DNA of 64,000 nt. Origin: CAVYYW01 sp963772845 (lineage in GTDB: Bacteria > Bacillota > Bacilli > Bacillales > Sporolactobacillaceae). The stretch is taken from contig CAVYYW010000021.1 in NCBI GenBank assembly GCA_963772845.1, positions 115,039-179,038 on the forward strand. The letters are read 5' to 3'. Every line of letters starts with the position of its first letter. Within the stretch, counting starts at the first letter, position 1. Shown in pieces: positions 10,052 to 19,628 of this stretch. The notes under the pieces were generated by a model. That model made no database searches. It worked only from the letters and a program-made list of their open reading frames with translations, and was not told the origin of the DNA. Position numbers and translations under genes: made by a program.

Positions 10052-10975
10052 ATGAATAAGGTATTTGTCAGTGAACTCATAGAACGGTTTGATTTTAAGC
10101 TTGTTTCTGGACAAGAGGGAATTAACCGTGAAATTGCAACAAGTGATATTTCAAGGCCAGGTCTTGAAATGGCTGGCTTTTTTAAATATTATCCGGCAGA
10201 GAGATTTCAGCTGCTAGGCATGACAGAGCTTACTTTTTTTAATTCATTATCAGAGGAAACGAAGAAAGAGCGCATGCAGCATCTATGTACAGAAGAAACC
10301 CCGTGTATTGTTATTTCTAGAGGTCTTGATGTTCCTGAAGAATTAATTAAGGCTTCAAATGAAGAAGGCGTGCCGGTATTAACGACAACCCTGAAAACCA
10401 CACGGATCAGCAGTATCGTGACCAATTATCTTGAAGCGCGGTTAGCAAAGATGACTTCGGTTCATGGGGTGCTTGTTGACATCTATGGAGTGGGTGTTCT
10501 GTTAACAGGAGACAGTGGTGTTGGGAAAAGCGAAACAGCGTTGGAGCTCGTCAAAAGAAGTCACCGGCTTGTGGCAGATGATTCGGTTGAGATTCGTCAA
10601 ACCAATGAGAATGAGCTTGTCGGGAATGCGCCAGATCTGATTCAGCATTTGCTTGAAATCAGGGGACTTGGCATTATTAATGTGATGACCCTGTTTGGGG
10701 CAGGAGCAGTCAGAAACTATAAGAAAATTTCGTTGATCATACATCTGGAATTCTGGGATCAAAAAAAGGTCTATGACCGCTTGGGACTGGAGGAAGATCT
10801 AATTGAACTTAATGAAACGCCCATTCCTAAGCTGACGCTTCCTGTTCGGCCAGGACGGAACCTTGCCGTCATCGTTGAAGTTGCTGCAATGAACTTCAGA
10901 CTGAAACAAATGGGCGTTCATGCCGCTCAGCAATTTTCTGACCGTTTAAATGATGCGTTAAAAGGAGACCATTAA
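10052..10975 (+). CDS. hprK: HPr kinase/phosphorylase
   Basis: Phosphorylates HPr and Crh on Ser46 in response to glycolytic intermediates and reverses it with phosphate; it is the sensor enzyme of CcpA-dependent carbon catabolite repression. 307 residues, the normal length. Walker A GDSGVGKS at 153-160, the conserved H138 region (VHGVLVDIYG) and the C-terminal signature around RPGRNLAVIVEVAAMNFR are visible. ATG 10052 has GGAGG. A Crh gene with Ser46 lies in this same window (30.1 kb). First gene of the hprK-lgt-yvoD-ppaX-yvoF operon. Confidence 0.98.
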   Translation: MNKVFVSELIERFDFKLVSGQEGINREIATSDISRPGLEMAGFFKYYPAERFQLLGMTELTFFNSLSEETKKERMQHLCTEETPCIVISRGLDVPEELIKASNEEGVPVLTTTLKTTRISSIVTNYLEARLAKMTSVHGVLVDIYGVGVLLTGDSGVGKSETALELVKRSHRLVADDSVEIRQTNENELVGNAPDLIQHLLEIRGLGIINVMTLFGAGAVRNYKKISLIIHLEFWDQKKVYDRLGLEEDLIELNETPIPKLTLPVRPGRNLAVIVEVAAMNFRLKQMGVHAAQQFSDRLNDALKGDH

Positions 10976-11010
10976 GCACACGGGCTTGTATATAAGGAGT
11001 GACACATCTA

Positions 11011-11823
11011 TTGAATACATCTATTCAGCCTATAAACCGGGTAGCGTTTGACCTTGGACCGATCCATGTTTATTGGTATGGCCTTATCATTTCGTTTGGG
11101 GCTTTGCTCGGTTTGATTATCGCAGTCAGAGAAAGCCAGCGCCGCGGTCTCCGATCTGATATATTTGTTGATCTGATCCTCTTTGCCATGCCGGTTTCTA
11201 TTATATGCGCTCGTCTTTATTATGTGGCTTTCAAGTGGTCCTATTATTCGAAGCATTTAGCGGAAACCGCAGAAATCTGGCAGGGGGGCATCGCAATTCA
11301 CGGTGCTCTCATTGGCGCCGTTCTTACCGCTCTAATTTTTGCAAAGGTGAAAGGCGTTTCTTTTTGGAAAATTGCTGATATTGCAGCTCCCAGTCTTCTT
11401 TTAGGACAGGCAATTGGACGCTGGGGAAACTTCGTGAATCAAGAAGCTCATGGCGGGCAGGTGACACGCCAATACCTTGAAAACCTTCATCTCCCTAACG
11501 TTATTATTAATCAGATGTATATTAATGGGGCCTATGTCATTCCGACTTTTTTGTACGAATCGGTCTGGGATTTTCTTGGCTTTATTGTACTGCTCATTCT
11601 ACGCAGGCTGAATCTTGGCCGGGGAGAGCTTTTCCTGACTTATATTATTTGGTATTCGGCCGGCCGGTTTTATATCGAGGGTCTCAGAACAGACAGTCTG
11701 ATGCTGACCGGATCATTAAGAATGGCTCAGGTTATGTCAATCATATTAATTGTCGTTTCAATTGGCATATGGTTTTACAGGCGAAAGAATGGTCAGGCAA
11801 ACGTGAGGTATTTTGATGATTGA
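11011..11823 (+). CDS. lgt: Prolipoprotein diacylglyceryl transferase
   Basis: Transfers diacylglycerol from phosphatidylglycerol to the lipobox cysteine of prelipoproteins in the membrane. 270 residues, seven hydrophobic spans, and the Lgt signature around GRWGNFVNQEAHGG. I chose TTG 11011 over GTG 10999 because AAGGAG at 10995-11000 overlaps the GTG, while the spacing to TTG is suitable; the resulting N-terminus (MNTSIQPINRVAF) also resembles B. subtilis Lgt. Its end overlaps yvoD. Confidence 0.96.
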   Translation: MNTSIQPINRVAFDLGPIHVYWYGLIISFGALLGLIIAVRESQRRGLRSDIFVDLILFAMPVSIICARLYYVAFKWSYYSKHLAETAEIWQGGIAIHGALIGAVLTALIFAKVKGVSFWKIADIAAPSLLLGQAIGRWGNFVNQEAHGGQVTRQYLENLHLPNVIINQMYINGAYVIPTFLYESVWDFLGFIVLLILRRLNLGRGELFLTYIIWYSAGRFYIEGLRTDSLMLTGSLRMAQVMSIILIVVSIGIWFYRRKNGQANVRYFDD

Positions 11824-12781
11824 GAGCGGCAATGGAATGGGTATAATCAGACGGGGAATTCTTAAAGGAATGGAAACGGTATGGCAGCTTGGAAAAGTTA
11901 TTTTTCCAATCACTCTCGTTATGTCCTTGATCAGCCACACTGCTTTGTTTAACTATATCGTACATAGTCTGGCACCGGTGATGGCAATACTGGACCTGCC
12001 GGGGAAAGCAGCTGTACCGCTTGTGCTGGCGAATTTTTTAAACCTTTACGCGGGTATTGGCGCGATGCTGACGATGAGTTTGTCAGTAAAAAGCGTTTTT
12101 ATTCTGGCTGTTATGATGTCATTCAGCCATAACCTGTTGATTGAATCGGGTGTGGCAGCAAAAGCTGGCGTAAAGCTGTGGATGATCATGGCTATCAGAT
12201 TGGGACTGGCTTTACTTGCCGCAGTGCTATTGTCACTTTTTTGGCATGGCGGAACCCAGACCGCGCACTATGGTCTGATAAAATCGGTCGATGGGGCTCA
12301 CGTTCATACGTGGAGCGGCATAGTAGTGGAGGCCATAAAAAAAGCGGGATTGGGTATTCTTCAACTTGCTCTTATCGTGATGCCGCTGATGGTAATGATT
12401 CAGTTTCTGAAGGAGAAAGACTGGCTGCGCTTTGTGGCGAAAAGCATGGCGCCTCTGACCAAGCTGCTTGGGATGGAGAAAAACGTGGCCACAACGTTGG
12501 CTGCAGGATTTATATTTGGTCTTGCTTACGGGGCGGGGGTCATGATCCAGGCTGTCCAAGAGGACAACGTCAATAAACGGAGCTTGTATTTGGCGTTTAT
12601 CTTTTTAGTCGGATGCCATGCCGTTGTGGAGGACACGCTGATCTTTGTCCCACTAGGCATTCCCGTTTGGCCGCTTTTAATGATGCGGTTTTGTGTGGCT
12701 CTGATCGTAACGTTTATTGTATCAAAAGTATGGACAATTTTTCAGATGAAGCACCATAAGAAACGGAGGAAATCAGCATGA
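11816..12781 (+). CDS. yvoD: YvoD-like Gate-domain (nucleoside-recognition) membrane protein
   Basis: About 321 residues with multiple hydrophobic spans. It is related to the Gate domain shared with nucleoside transporters and spore maturation proteins SpmA/B; B. subtilis YvoD occupies the same place between lgt and ppaX. The substrate is unknown. ATG 11816 (GTGAGG upstream) overlaps the lgt stop, and the end overlaps ppaX by an ATGA junction, indicating tight translational coupling. Confidence 0.85.
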   Translation: MIESGNGMGIIRRGILKGMETVWQLGKVIFPITLVMSLISHTALFNYIVHSLAPVMAILDLPGKAAVPLVLANFLNLYAGIGAMLTMSLSVKSVFILAVMMSFSHNLLIESGVAAKAGVKLWMIMAIRLGLALLAAVLLSLFWHGGTQTAHYGLIKSVDGAHVHTWSGIVVEAIKKAGLGILQLALIVMPLMVMIQFLKEKDWLRFVAKSMAPLTKLLGMEKNVATTLAAGFIFGLAYGAGVMIQAVQEDNVNKRSLYLAFIFLVGCHAVVEDTLIFVPLGIPVWPLLMMRFCVALIVTFIVSKVWTIFQMKHHKKRRKSA

Positions 12782-13422
12782 TAAAAACGGTATTATTTGA
12801 TCTTGATGGAACACTGATTAACACGAATGAACTTATTATCGCTTCTTTCACACACACTCTCGACCATTATGCGCCGGACAAGTACACGCGGGAAGATATT
12901 ATTAATTTTATTGGCGAGCCGCTTGATGTGAGTATGCAAAAGGTGAACCCTGAAGCCATATCTGAGATGGTCGCCTATTACAGAGAACACAACCTTAGAG
13001 TGCATGATGAGCTTGTGACGCCTTATCCGGCTATCAAAGAAACATTAGAAGCGCTTAAAAAGGCTGGTATTTCATGTGGCATCGTGACAACGAAGCAAAG
13101 TAAAACGGCCAAAAAGGGCTTGGAACTAATGGGTCTTGACAGTTATTTTGAGGTACTGGTTGGATATGATCATGTAGAGAATGCGAAACCGGATCCTGAG
13201 CCGATTTATCTGGCTATGGATAAAATGAAAGCAGACCGGGAATCAACACTAATGGTCGGTGACAGTCCGCACGACATCCAGGCAGGAAAGAATGCCAGCG
13301 TTAAGACAGCGGGTGTTGCTTGGAGTATTAAAGGACCAGAGCGGTTGAAGCAAGAGAAGCCTGATTTTATGCTGAATGAAATGAGTGATCTTTTAGATAT
13401 CCTGGAGATTCGTGTGCGATGA
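12778..13422 (+). CDS. ppaX: Pyrophosphatase PpaX (HAD family)
   Basis: Hydrolyses the pyrophosphate produced when HprK dephosphorylates P-Ser-HPr, so its clustering with hprK is functional. 214 residues. HAD motif I FDLDGTL with the nucleophile Asp near residue 8, motif II TTK near 105, and motif III/IV around KPDPEP and MVGDSPHD. Overlaps yvoD and yvoF by ATGA junctions. Confidence 0.95.
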   Translation: MIKTVLFDLDGTLINTNELIIASFTHTLDHYAPDKYTREDIINFIGEPLDVSMQKVNPEAISEMVAYYREHNLRVHDELVTPYPAIKETLEALKKAGISCGIVTTKQSKTAKKGLELMGLDSYFEVLVGYDHVENAKPDPEPIYLAMDKMKADRESTLMVGDSPHDIQAGKNASVKTAGVAWSIKGPERLKQEKPDFMLNEMSDLLDILEIRVR

Positions 13423-13919
13423 GACGCACCACCCGGTATCCCGTTAAGGGGACGAATTCCCTTTGGCAAATCTATCGGACGGTCTCATTCTTTAAAGTTG
13501 TAAAAAACTTCACTGTCATTCAGATCGGAAGGTACACACCTTCTGTCCGATTGAAAGCCTGGCTTTACCGGACTTTTTTACATATGAAAATCGGTGAAAC
13601 GACGGCTCTAGCCGTTATGGTGATGCCGGACATCATGTTTCCTGAAATGATCAGCATCGGGAAAAATTCAATTATTGGCTACAATACAACGTTGCTTGCT
13701 CATGAATACCTCATTGATGAATACCGTCTCGGAGAAATCAAGATTGGCGACCGGGTTATGATTGGAGCGAATTCGACCATTCTCCCTGGTGTGACGATCG
13801 GGGATGAAGCCGTCATATCCGCAGCAACCCTCGTCAATCGGGATGTACCGGCAGGAGCTATGGTCGGAGGAAATCCAATGCAGCTAATCCGGTTGAGGGA
13901 GGAGGAGCCTGTTGACTAA
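13419..13919 (+). CDS. yvoF: Left-handed beta-helix acyltransferase (YvoF-like)
   Basis: 166-residue hexapeptide-repeat acetyltransferase of the CysE/LacA/LpxA fold; hexapeptide periodicity is clear from about residue 70 (IGKNSIIGYNTTLLAHEY, then IGDRVMIGANSTILPGVTIG). The acceptor is unknown. B. subtilis YvoF follows ppaX in the same order. The next ORF starts inside its last codons. Confidence 0.9.
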   Translation: MRRTTRYPVKGTNSLWQIYRTVSFFKVVKNFTVIQIGRYTPSVRLKAWLYRTFLHMKIGETTALAVMVMPDIMFPEMISIGKNSIIGYNTTLLAHEYLIDEYRLGEIKIGDRVMIGANSTILPGVTIGDEAVISAATLVNRDVPAGAMVGGNPMQLIRLREEEPVD

Positions 13920-14115
13920 AGCAGAAATTATTAAACATTATCACTGCTGTGCGACATGTGTAAACTTCGGGATACGGAAAAAAGCAGGTAAAACGGAAAC
14001 CTATTGTATCAGGCTCGGTTTTGATACAAATCCCTCGTATGAATTTGACTGTTGGGATCCAAAGCCACGTGTTGTGGAGGCAATAAAGAAAAAAATAAGC
14101 CGTTTAGAGGAATGA
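13912..14115 (+). CDS. Small Cys-rich conserved hypothetical protein
   Basis: 67 residues, TTG start at 13912 with a strong GGGAGGAGG, overlapping the yvoF stop by a few bases. Cysteines occur as HYHCCATC near the N-terminus, then TYC, then DCWDPK, a spacing suggestive of a metal site. The last 15 residues are basic and charged. I do not recognise a function. Followed by a terminator, it closes the hprK operon. Confidence 0.75.
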   Translation: MTKAEIIKHYHCCATCVNFGIRKKAGKTETYCIRLGFDTNPSYEFDCWDPKPRVVEAIKKKISRLEE

Positions 14116-14144
14116 AGCATAGGATTCCAATATGATTATTATTG

Positions 14145-14176
14145 AGTCTGCCCGGCACATGCTGGCAGACTTTTTT
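14145..14176 (+). terminator. Terminator of the hprK-yvoF operon
   Basis: AGTCTGCC pairs with GGCAGACT around an 11-base loop, followed by six or seven T. Confidence 0.88.
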
Positions 14177-14188
14177 AATGCAAAAAGG

Positions 14189-14400
14189 AAAAATTAGGGA
14201 AGTGGCGGGTAAACTCCGTGAAGTGGCGTGTAAATCACCGGAAGTGGCAAACAAAGCTCGGAATCGGACAATAGCCTCCCGATGGTAACGGTCCCACGCC
14301 ATCTCGCACCAACTTCCAGACCGATTCGGAAGCTGATTTAGCATAGTTCTTATGTAAATCAGCTTTTTTTCATGAAAAATCCAATAAAGAATTTTTCATT
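14189..14400 (+). repeat. Element C, copy 1 (21-bp repeats plus conserved hairpins)
   Basis: Three imperfect 21-bp direct repeats of GAAGTGGC(A/G)GG(C/T)AAAC, then a block with CGGTC...GACCG, an 11-bp perfect stem AAGCTGATTTA/TAAATCAGCTT (14330-14365) and a 9-bp stem ATGAAAAAT/ATTTTTCAT. Two more copies lie at 51.1-51.5 kb and, inverted, at 60.3-60.6 kb. No protein is encoded. Confidence 0.75.
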
Positions 14401-14473
14401 CCTTATTGCACTTTTTTATCAAATGAGAGGCTTGGTGACGAGGGACCGGAAAATCAAAAGGTAAGAAATCAAT

Positions 14474-14504
14474 AAAAAGCGGACCTATAAAAAGGTCCGC
14501 TTTT
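14474..14504 (-). terminator. Bidirectional terminator downstream of cax
   Basis: AAAAGCGGACC pairs with GGTCCGCTTTT around an eight-base loop. Read on the minus strand it ends with a T-rich tail, terminating cax. Confidence 0.82.
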
Positions 14505-14553
14505 CGAATCTTTAGAGATATTTATTCGCAACAATCTAATACTAAAACACGCT

Positions 14554-15606
14554 TTATAAAAGAAAAAAGCCGAATCCCATAATGACATAAGCAGCGAGAA
14601 GCATTGCGCCTTCAAACCAGTTGGTATCGCCGTCGGATATGATGCTGATCGTCAGGAGAACGGCAAGCGACATGGCAATCAGTTCGGTGACTGGGAAGAC
14701 GAGCGGCATAAATTGCCCAAAAGCCAGGGACAATAGGACAAGAACCGGTGCAACGAACATAGCGACCTGAAGTGTTGAACCAACTGCGATTTCAACGGTG
14801 ACGTTCAGTCTGTTTTTAAATGCCATCATCACAGCGGAAGCATGCTCGGCTGCATTGCCCACAATAGCGACGATGATGACCCCAATGAACAGTTCTGTCC
14901 ATCCAAAGGATTTGGCGACGGGATCAATGGTATGTACAAGATTCTCACTAATATAAGCGACAAAAATAGTTGAAACGAGCAAAATGACCAATGCTTTCCA
15001 GGTTGACCATTCCGGCTTATCCTCTGATTCTTTCTCGTCATTATCGTGCTGATAGACGCCTCTGTGGGTCACGAGCTTGAAAAACAGCATGGAAAGGTAA
15101 ATGAAAATCATGATGATAGAGATGGCGACGCTTAAGATCATGGTCTTCGAGCTGTTTAGCTTCGTTGAAAAAATGACAGGAAACACAAATGACACAATGA
15201 TAGCAAAGACGAGAAAGCCTGCATTATGCCTGGCATCATATACATTGAATTTTTGGCGCTTGAACTTTAGTCCGCCAACAAAGAAGGACAATCCGCCAAC
15301 AAGGAGAAGGTTTCCGATAATTGATCCTGTGATAGAAGCCATTACAACTTTTATTAATCCAGCTTTTATTGCGAAAATAGAGATGATTAATTCAACTGCG
15401 TTTCCGAACGTGGCATTTAAAAGCCCCCCAACGGATGGCCCTGTCACAATGGCAAGGCTTTCGGTGGCCCGCCCCATGTAATTGGCAAGACCAATGATGG
15501 TGACGCAATCCAAAATAAACATGATGATTGGCGTCCAGTGTAAAAAGGAGCCGATCACAGAAACAGGGACCCCGATTAATGTAATGATTAAAAAGACCAG
15601 ATTCAT
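14554..15606 (-). CDS. cax: Calcium/proton antiporter (CaCA family)
   Basis: 350-residue membrane antiporter of the CAX/ChaA type (B. subtilis ChaA/YfkE is about the same length), expected to export Ca2+ in exchange for protons. It contains the two pseudo-symmetric alpha-repeats: GPSVGGLLNATFGNAVELI in the N-half and GNAAEHASAVMMAFKNR in the C-half, each with the essential acidic residue. About eleven hydrophobic spans with an acidic loop in the middle. ATG 15606 has GGAGG. Divergent from the his operon. Confidence 0.94.
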   Translation of the reverse strand: MNLVFLIITLIGVPVSVIGSFLHWTPIIMFILDCVTIIGLANYMGRATESLAIVTGPSVGGLLNATFGNAVELIISIFAIKAGLIKVVMASITGSIIGNLLLVGGLSFFVGGLKFKRQKFNVYDARHNAGFLVFAIIVSFVFPVIFSTKLNSSKTMILSVAISIIMIFIYLSMLFFKLVTHRGVYQHDNDEKESEDKPEWSTWKALVILLVSTIFVAYISENLVHTIDPVAKSFGWTELFIGVIIVAIVGNAAEHASAVMMAFKNRLNVTVEIAVGSTLQVAMFVAPVLVLLSLAFGQFMPLVFPVTELIAMSLAVLLTISIISDGDTNWFEGAMLLAAYVIMGFGFFLL

Positions 15607-15735
15607 ACATGACCTCCACTAAAATTATCTGAATTTTTCTGTTAAACTAATCTTATAATACCCGTTATAATAGCTCAAAAAACAGTAAAAAAACTGAAAG
15701 CGCCTTTTACATTTCTCTTATTATAGTCAATAACC

Positions 15736-15764
15736 TTGACGGTGACTATGATCTTTTGTAAACT
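15736..15764 (+). promoter_or_regulatory. Candidate sigma-A promoter of the his operon
   Basis: TTGACG, 17-bp spacer, TAAACT, about 140 bp before hisZ. No T-box sequence or leader peptide rich in His codons is visible in the interval. Confidence 0.45.
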
Positions 15765-15902
15765 ACCCATATGCTTCATCTTATTATTGCTGTAGTGAAT
15801 TAAAGTAAATTTAAACGTAATCAAACAAACCATTAAAACCATAGGAACGGGTATCTGGTGCAAGCAAGCGGAATGATATATTGTTCGGAAGGTGGATCTC
15901 TT

Positions 15903-17087
15903 ATGTCACAGCCATTTATGTTTGAGAAACCATTGGGGTTAAGGGATACATTGCCGTTAACCCAGCGGAAAATGCAAGAGCTGAAGGCGGAATTTTATCA
16001 AGCCTTGTTATCCTGGGGCTACGAGTTTCTGGCAACTCCAGCTCTGGAATTTGATGATACAGTCGGCAAAGCGTCGGCAATTCTTGATCAGGAGCTGTTC
16101 AGGTTATTTGACCGGGAAGGACACACGGTTATTCTGAGGCCGGATATGACAACACCCATTGCTAGGGTAGCGGCATCAAGCCTTAAAGATGAACCGTTGC
16201 CGTTGCGTCTATCTTATATGGCATCCCTTTTTCGTGCGCAGCAGTTCGAAGGCGGCCGTCCAAGCGAATTCGAGCAGATCGGGGCTGAGCTGATTGGTGA
16301 TCCTTCACCCTATGCGGATGCTGAAATGATGAGCTTAATGCTTCATCTCCTGTCGTTAAGCGGCGTGGAGAATGTAAAAGCAGCTGTCGGCCATGTCGGT
16401 TTTGTCAATGCCCTCTTATATGAAACAGTGGGGAATGAAGAGGATGCGATTTCGCTTCGGCAGGCGCTTTACAGAAAAAATGATGTGGGATTCCGGGAAA
16501 AACTGGATTCCATGGATTTGCCTGCCCATCAGAAACAGCGCTTGGAAACATTTTTATCAGCGCGTCAGTGCAATCAGACGGAAGCACTGAATCTTATAAA
16601 AGAGCTTCTTCCTAATGAAAAAGGGGAAGAGATAACGGAAGGATTCAGCCGTTTGATCGAGGCATTGTCCTATTATGGTGTAAGAGATCAAATAGATATC
16701 GATTTAACACTTGTTAACCATATGACGTATTACACAGGAATTGTTTTTGAGGGATACGGGTCGTCACAGGCTTTTCCTTTGTGCAACGGCGGGCGATATA
16801 ATGATCTTCTCTCGCGTTTTGATCGTCCGGCTGCTGCCACAGGCTTCGGTATTCGGCTGGACCGGGTCATCGAAGCAATCGGGATGGCAGCGCCAGATGT
16901 GCCGCCCTATAAAGTGCTGGTTTTATTCGATGAAGATTCGGCGGCAAGGGCGATGCGGTTTGCGTCAGAGAAACGCTATAAAGGTGAGACAGTTGTGTTG
17001 CAGAAGAAAGATTGCATCGACGAAGGCGGCCGTGAAGATTATTATTCCCAATTTGTGAAACGGATTGACTTTACTCGTGAAGATTAA
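15903..17087 (+). CDS. hisZ: ATP phosphoribosyltransferase regulatory subunit HisZ
   Basis: HisS-like protein that forms the hetero-octameric ATP-phosphoribosyltransferase with short-form HisG, the first step of histidine biosynthesis. 394 residues. The class II synthetase-like core is visible (PLGLRDTLP, RPDMTTPIAR, FEQIGAELIG, GFGIRLDRVI), with no anticodon-binding domain. ATG 15903 is preferred over an upstream in-frame start because GGAAGGTGG precedes it and homology begins there. hisG follows closely, so the operon starts here. Confidence 0.94.
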   Translation: MSQPFMFEKPLGLRDTLPLTQRKMQELKAEFYQALLSWGYEFLATPALEFDDTVGKASAILDQELFRLFDREGHTVILRPDMTTPIARVAASSLKDEPLPLRLSYMASLFRAQQFEGGRPSEFEQIGAELIGDPSPYADAEMMSLMLHLLSLSGVENVKAAVGHVGFVNALLYETVGNEEDAISLRQALYRKNDVGFREKLDSMDLPAHQKQRLETFLSARQCNQTEALNLIKELLPNEKGEEITEGFSRLIEALSYYGVRDQIDIDLTLVNHMTYYTGIVFEGYGSSQAFPLCNGGRYNDLLSRFDRPAAATGFGIRLDRVIEAIGMAAPDVPPYKVLVLFDEDSAARAMRFASEKRYKGETVVLQKKDCIDEGGREDYYSQFVKRIDFTRED

Positions 17088-17103
17088 ACATAGAGGTGAG
17101 AAG

Positions 17104-17760
17104 ATGGAACAGCCGATCACCATTGCCATGCCAAAAGGAAGGATTTACTCTGAGGCTTGTGAATGTCTGGAGAAAGCCGGGATTGTCATGCCGGTAGAAG
17201 AGGAAGCAAGCCGTAAATTGATCATGATGTCTGAGGACAATCAGATCCGTGTTATTTTATCAAAACCTGTCGATGTCCCGACGTATGTTGAGTACGGCGC
17301 TGCTGATATAGGCATTGCTGGAAAAGATGTCCTTCTCGAGAGCGGCCGTGAAGTCTATGAAATGCTCGATTTAAAAATCAGCGTTTGTCATCTGGCTGTC
17401 GCGACACTTCCAGGGCAGGCCAGGCACGTGTATATGCCGCGCGTCGCCACGAAATATCCGACGATTGCTATGAAATACTTTAAACAAAAAGGCGAACAGG
17501 TGGAAATTATTCCGCTGAATGGATCGATCGAGCTTGCCCCTCTGGTGGGGCTTGCCGACCGAATCGTCGATATCGTCTCATCAGGCAGGACGCTTAAAGA
17601 AAACGGTCTGGTAGAAACCGATATCCTTGAGCCCATTACCTCAAGATTAATTGTAAATCCGGTAAGCTATCGACTAAAAAAATCTATTATAGATAAAATG
17701 ATTCAATCAATTAAAGCCGTTGTAGAGGTGAATCAAAATGAAGTGGATGACATGGAATAA
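17104..17760 (+). CDS. hisG: ATP phosphoribosyltransferase catalytic subunit (short form)
   Basis: Condenses ATP with PRPP as the committed step of histidine synthesis. 218 residues, the short HisG form that needs HisZ, which is present next door. Signatures ITIAMPKGRIY at the N-terminus and IVDIVSSGRTLKENGL near residue 155. ATG 17104 has GAGGTGAG; the 3' end overlaps hisD. Confidence 0.96.
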   Translation: MEQPITIAMPKGRIYSEACECLEKAGIVMPVEEEASRKLIMMSEDNQIRVILSKPVDVPTYVEYGAADIGIAGKDVLLESGREVYEMLDLKISVCHLAVATLPGQARHVYMPRVATKYPTIAMKYFKQKGEQVEIIPLNGSIELAPLVGLADRIVDIVSSGRTLKENGLVETDILEPITSRLIVNPVSYRLKKSIIDKMIQSIKAVVEVNQNEVDDME

Positions 17761-19014
17761 AGATTCTTTCATAAAAAAGCGGACATGGGATGAGAATGAG
17801 GAGGCGGAACAGCGCGTCCGTGAGATCATTGCCAACGTTCGAAAGCATGGAGATCAGGCTGTAAAGGAACTTACGAAACAATTGGACGGCGCTGATCTGG
17901 ACAATTTTTCAGTCAGCACTGATATGATACAGAAAGCGTATGAGGACGTTTCGGATGAATTCGTTGAAAGTATTAAGAAGGCAGCGGAAAATATCCGGCT
18001 TTTCCATGAAAGAAAGCAATCACCACTCATGGGAAGAGACGTTTGAAGATGACGTCGTGCTTGGACAGAAAGTCACCCCTTTAGACAGTGCTGGGCTTTA
18101 TATTCCAGGCGGAACAGCAGCATATCCATCGACGGTTTTAATGGCAGCGATCCCGGCGCAGGCAGCCGGTGTGGAGCGGATTGTGATTACGTCACCGCCG
18201 CAAAAAGATGGCGGTATTTCAGCAGGGGTTCTGGTGGCTGCAAATGAAATAGGCATTAACGGAAATTTATCAGGCTGGAGGGGCTCAGGCCATCGCCATG
18301 CTTGCTTACGGCACGGAGTCGGTCAAGCCTGTGGATAAGATTGTCGGCCCGGGAAACCTTTATGTCACGTTGGCAAAGAAGGCGGTATTTGGAGATGTTG
18401 ACATAGATAGTCTAGCCGGACCAAGTGAAATCGTGGTGTTAGCGGATGATTCAGCACGGCCTGAATGGGTTGCGGCTGACTTATTGTCCCAGGCAGAGCA
18501 TGATCCTTTATCCATGGCTATCTTAATCACACCATCTCGAAAAACTTGGTCAGCGGGTTGAAGCAGCTTTAGATCATCAGCTCCAGGAGCCTCCCAAGGC
18601 GGAATATTGCTAAAGAAGCGATTGAAACCTACGGGAAAATCATTTTGGTTGGCTAGTCTTGAAGAGGGGACCGATGTCGTAAATCAGCTTGCACCAGAGC
18701 ATCTTGAAGTGGTGGTAGAGCATGAAACGGATGTTTTAGAAAAGATCAAGCATGCCGGTGCTATTTTTGTGGGTCCATATAGCTCTGAGCCGGTCGGGGA
18801 TTACTTTGCAGGCCCGAATCATATTATCCCGACGAATGGAACGGCTCGTTTTTCCAGTCCGTTAAGCGTGGACAGTTTTACAAAAAAATCGAGTATGATC
18901 CGCTACAGCCGAAAAGCTCTGCAAAAAAACGCTGCAGCCATTACTGAATTGGCAAGATTTGAAGGACTCGAGGCGCATGCCCGAGCAATTGAGAAACGGA
19001 CCCAGGAGGAATAG
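17738..19014 (+). pseudogene. hisD: Histidinol dehydrogenase HisD, broken by five +1 frameshifts
   Basis: HisD oxidises histidinol to histidine in the last two steps of the pathway. Conserved stretches are spread over three reading frames: TPLDSAGLYIPGG, KIVGPGN, IDSLAGPSEIVVLAD, LLSQAEHDP and GPYSSEPVGDYFAGPNHIIPT. Comparing with the expected HisD text, each break is explained by one extra base: near 18015, 18262 (GG), 18543 (A run), 18588 (CC) and 18650 (GG). Start ATG 17738 overlaps hisG; the stop is 3 bp before hisB. The surrounding operon is intact, which makes a genuine hisD loss puzzling and favours sequence error. Confidence 0.88.
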
Positions 19015-19016
19015 CT

Positions 19017-19628
19017 ATGACGCATTCAGAATTTAAACAAGGAAACCGGGAAGCTTTTATAGAAAGAAAGACAGAGGAGACACAGATTTCTCTCAGCTTA
19101 GTTCTCGATGGGACTGGTGAAGCGGATATTGAGACCCCTGTCCCGTTTTTAACGCATATGCTGCATTTATTTGCCCGCCATGGACTGGTTAACCTGACCG
19201 TTAAAGCCAAAGGTGATGTGGAAATTGATGGTCATCATACGTCTGAGGATCTTGCGATATGCCTCGGACAGGCGATCCGGCAGGCCTTGGGGGACAAAAA
19301 GGGTATTAACCGCTACGGCCACGCTGTCATTCCGATGGATGAGGCTCTGACGGAAGTGGTTATTGATTTAAGTGACCGGCCATATTACGCCGTAAAGGGG
19401 AGTCTGCCGTCTTCCCGTGTTGGGGATTTTGATACGGAGCTCGTTGATGAATTTTTCGCAAAGCTTGCTGCTGAAGCGAGAATCAACCTGCATGTGGATT
19501 TTCGGTCAGGAAGAAACACGCATCATATGATCGAAGCTGCCTTTAAAGCTTTAGGACGCTCACTTGATCAAGCGGTCCAATATGATCCTCGTGTGACCGG
19601 CATCCCTTCGACAAAAGGCTCTTTATGA
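19017..19628 (+). CDS. hisB: Imidazoleglycerol-phosphate dehydratase
   Basis: Manganese enzyme that dehydrates imidazole glycerol phosphate to imidazole acetol phosphate. 203 residues, the monofunctional form. The two metal-binding histidine clusters are present: DGHHTSED near 70 and THHMIEAAFKALGR near 165. AGGAGG upstream of ATG 19017, 2 bp after the hisD stop. Confidence 0.97.
   Translation: MTHSEFKQGNREAFIERKTEETQISLSLVLDGTGEADIETPVPFLTHMLHLFARHGLVNLTVKAKGDVEIDGHHTSEDLAICLGQAIRQALGDKKGINRYGHAVIPMDEALTEVVIDLSDRPYYAVKGSLPSSRVGDFDTELVDEFFAKLAAEARINLHVDFRSGRNTHHMIEAAFKALGRSLDQAVQYDPRVTGIPSTKGSL

Noticed and set aside
15607..15902. T-box or His leader peptide for the his operon
   Set aside because: No TGGNACCGCG motif, specifier stem or His-codon run is visible; only a plain promoter candidate.
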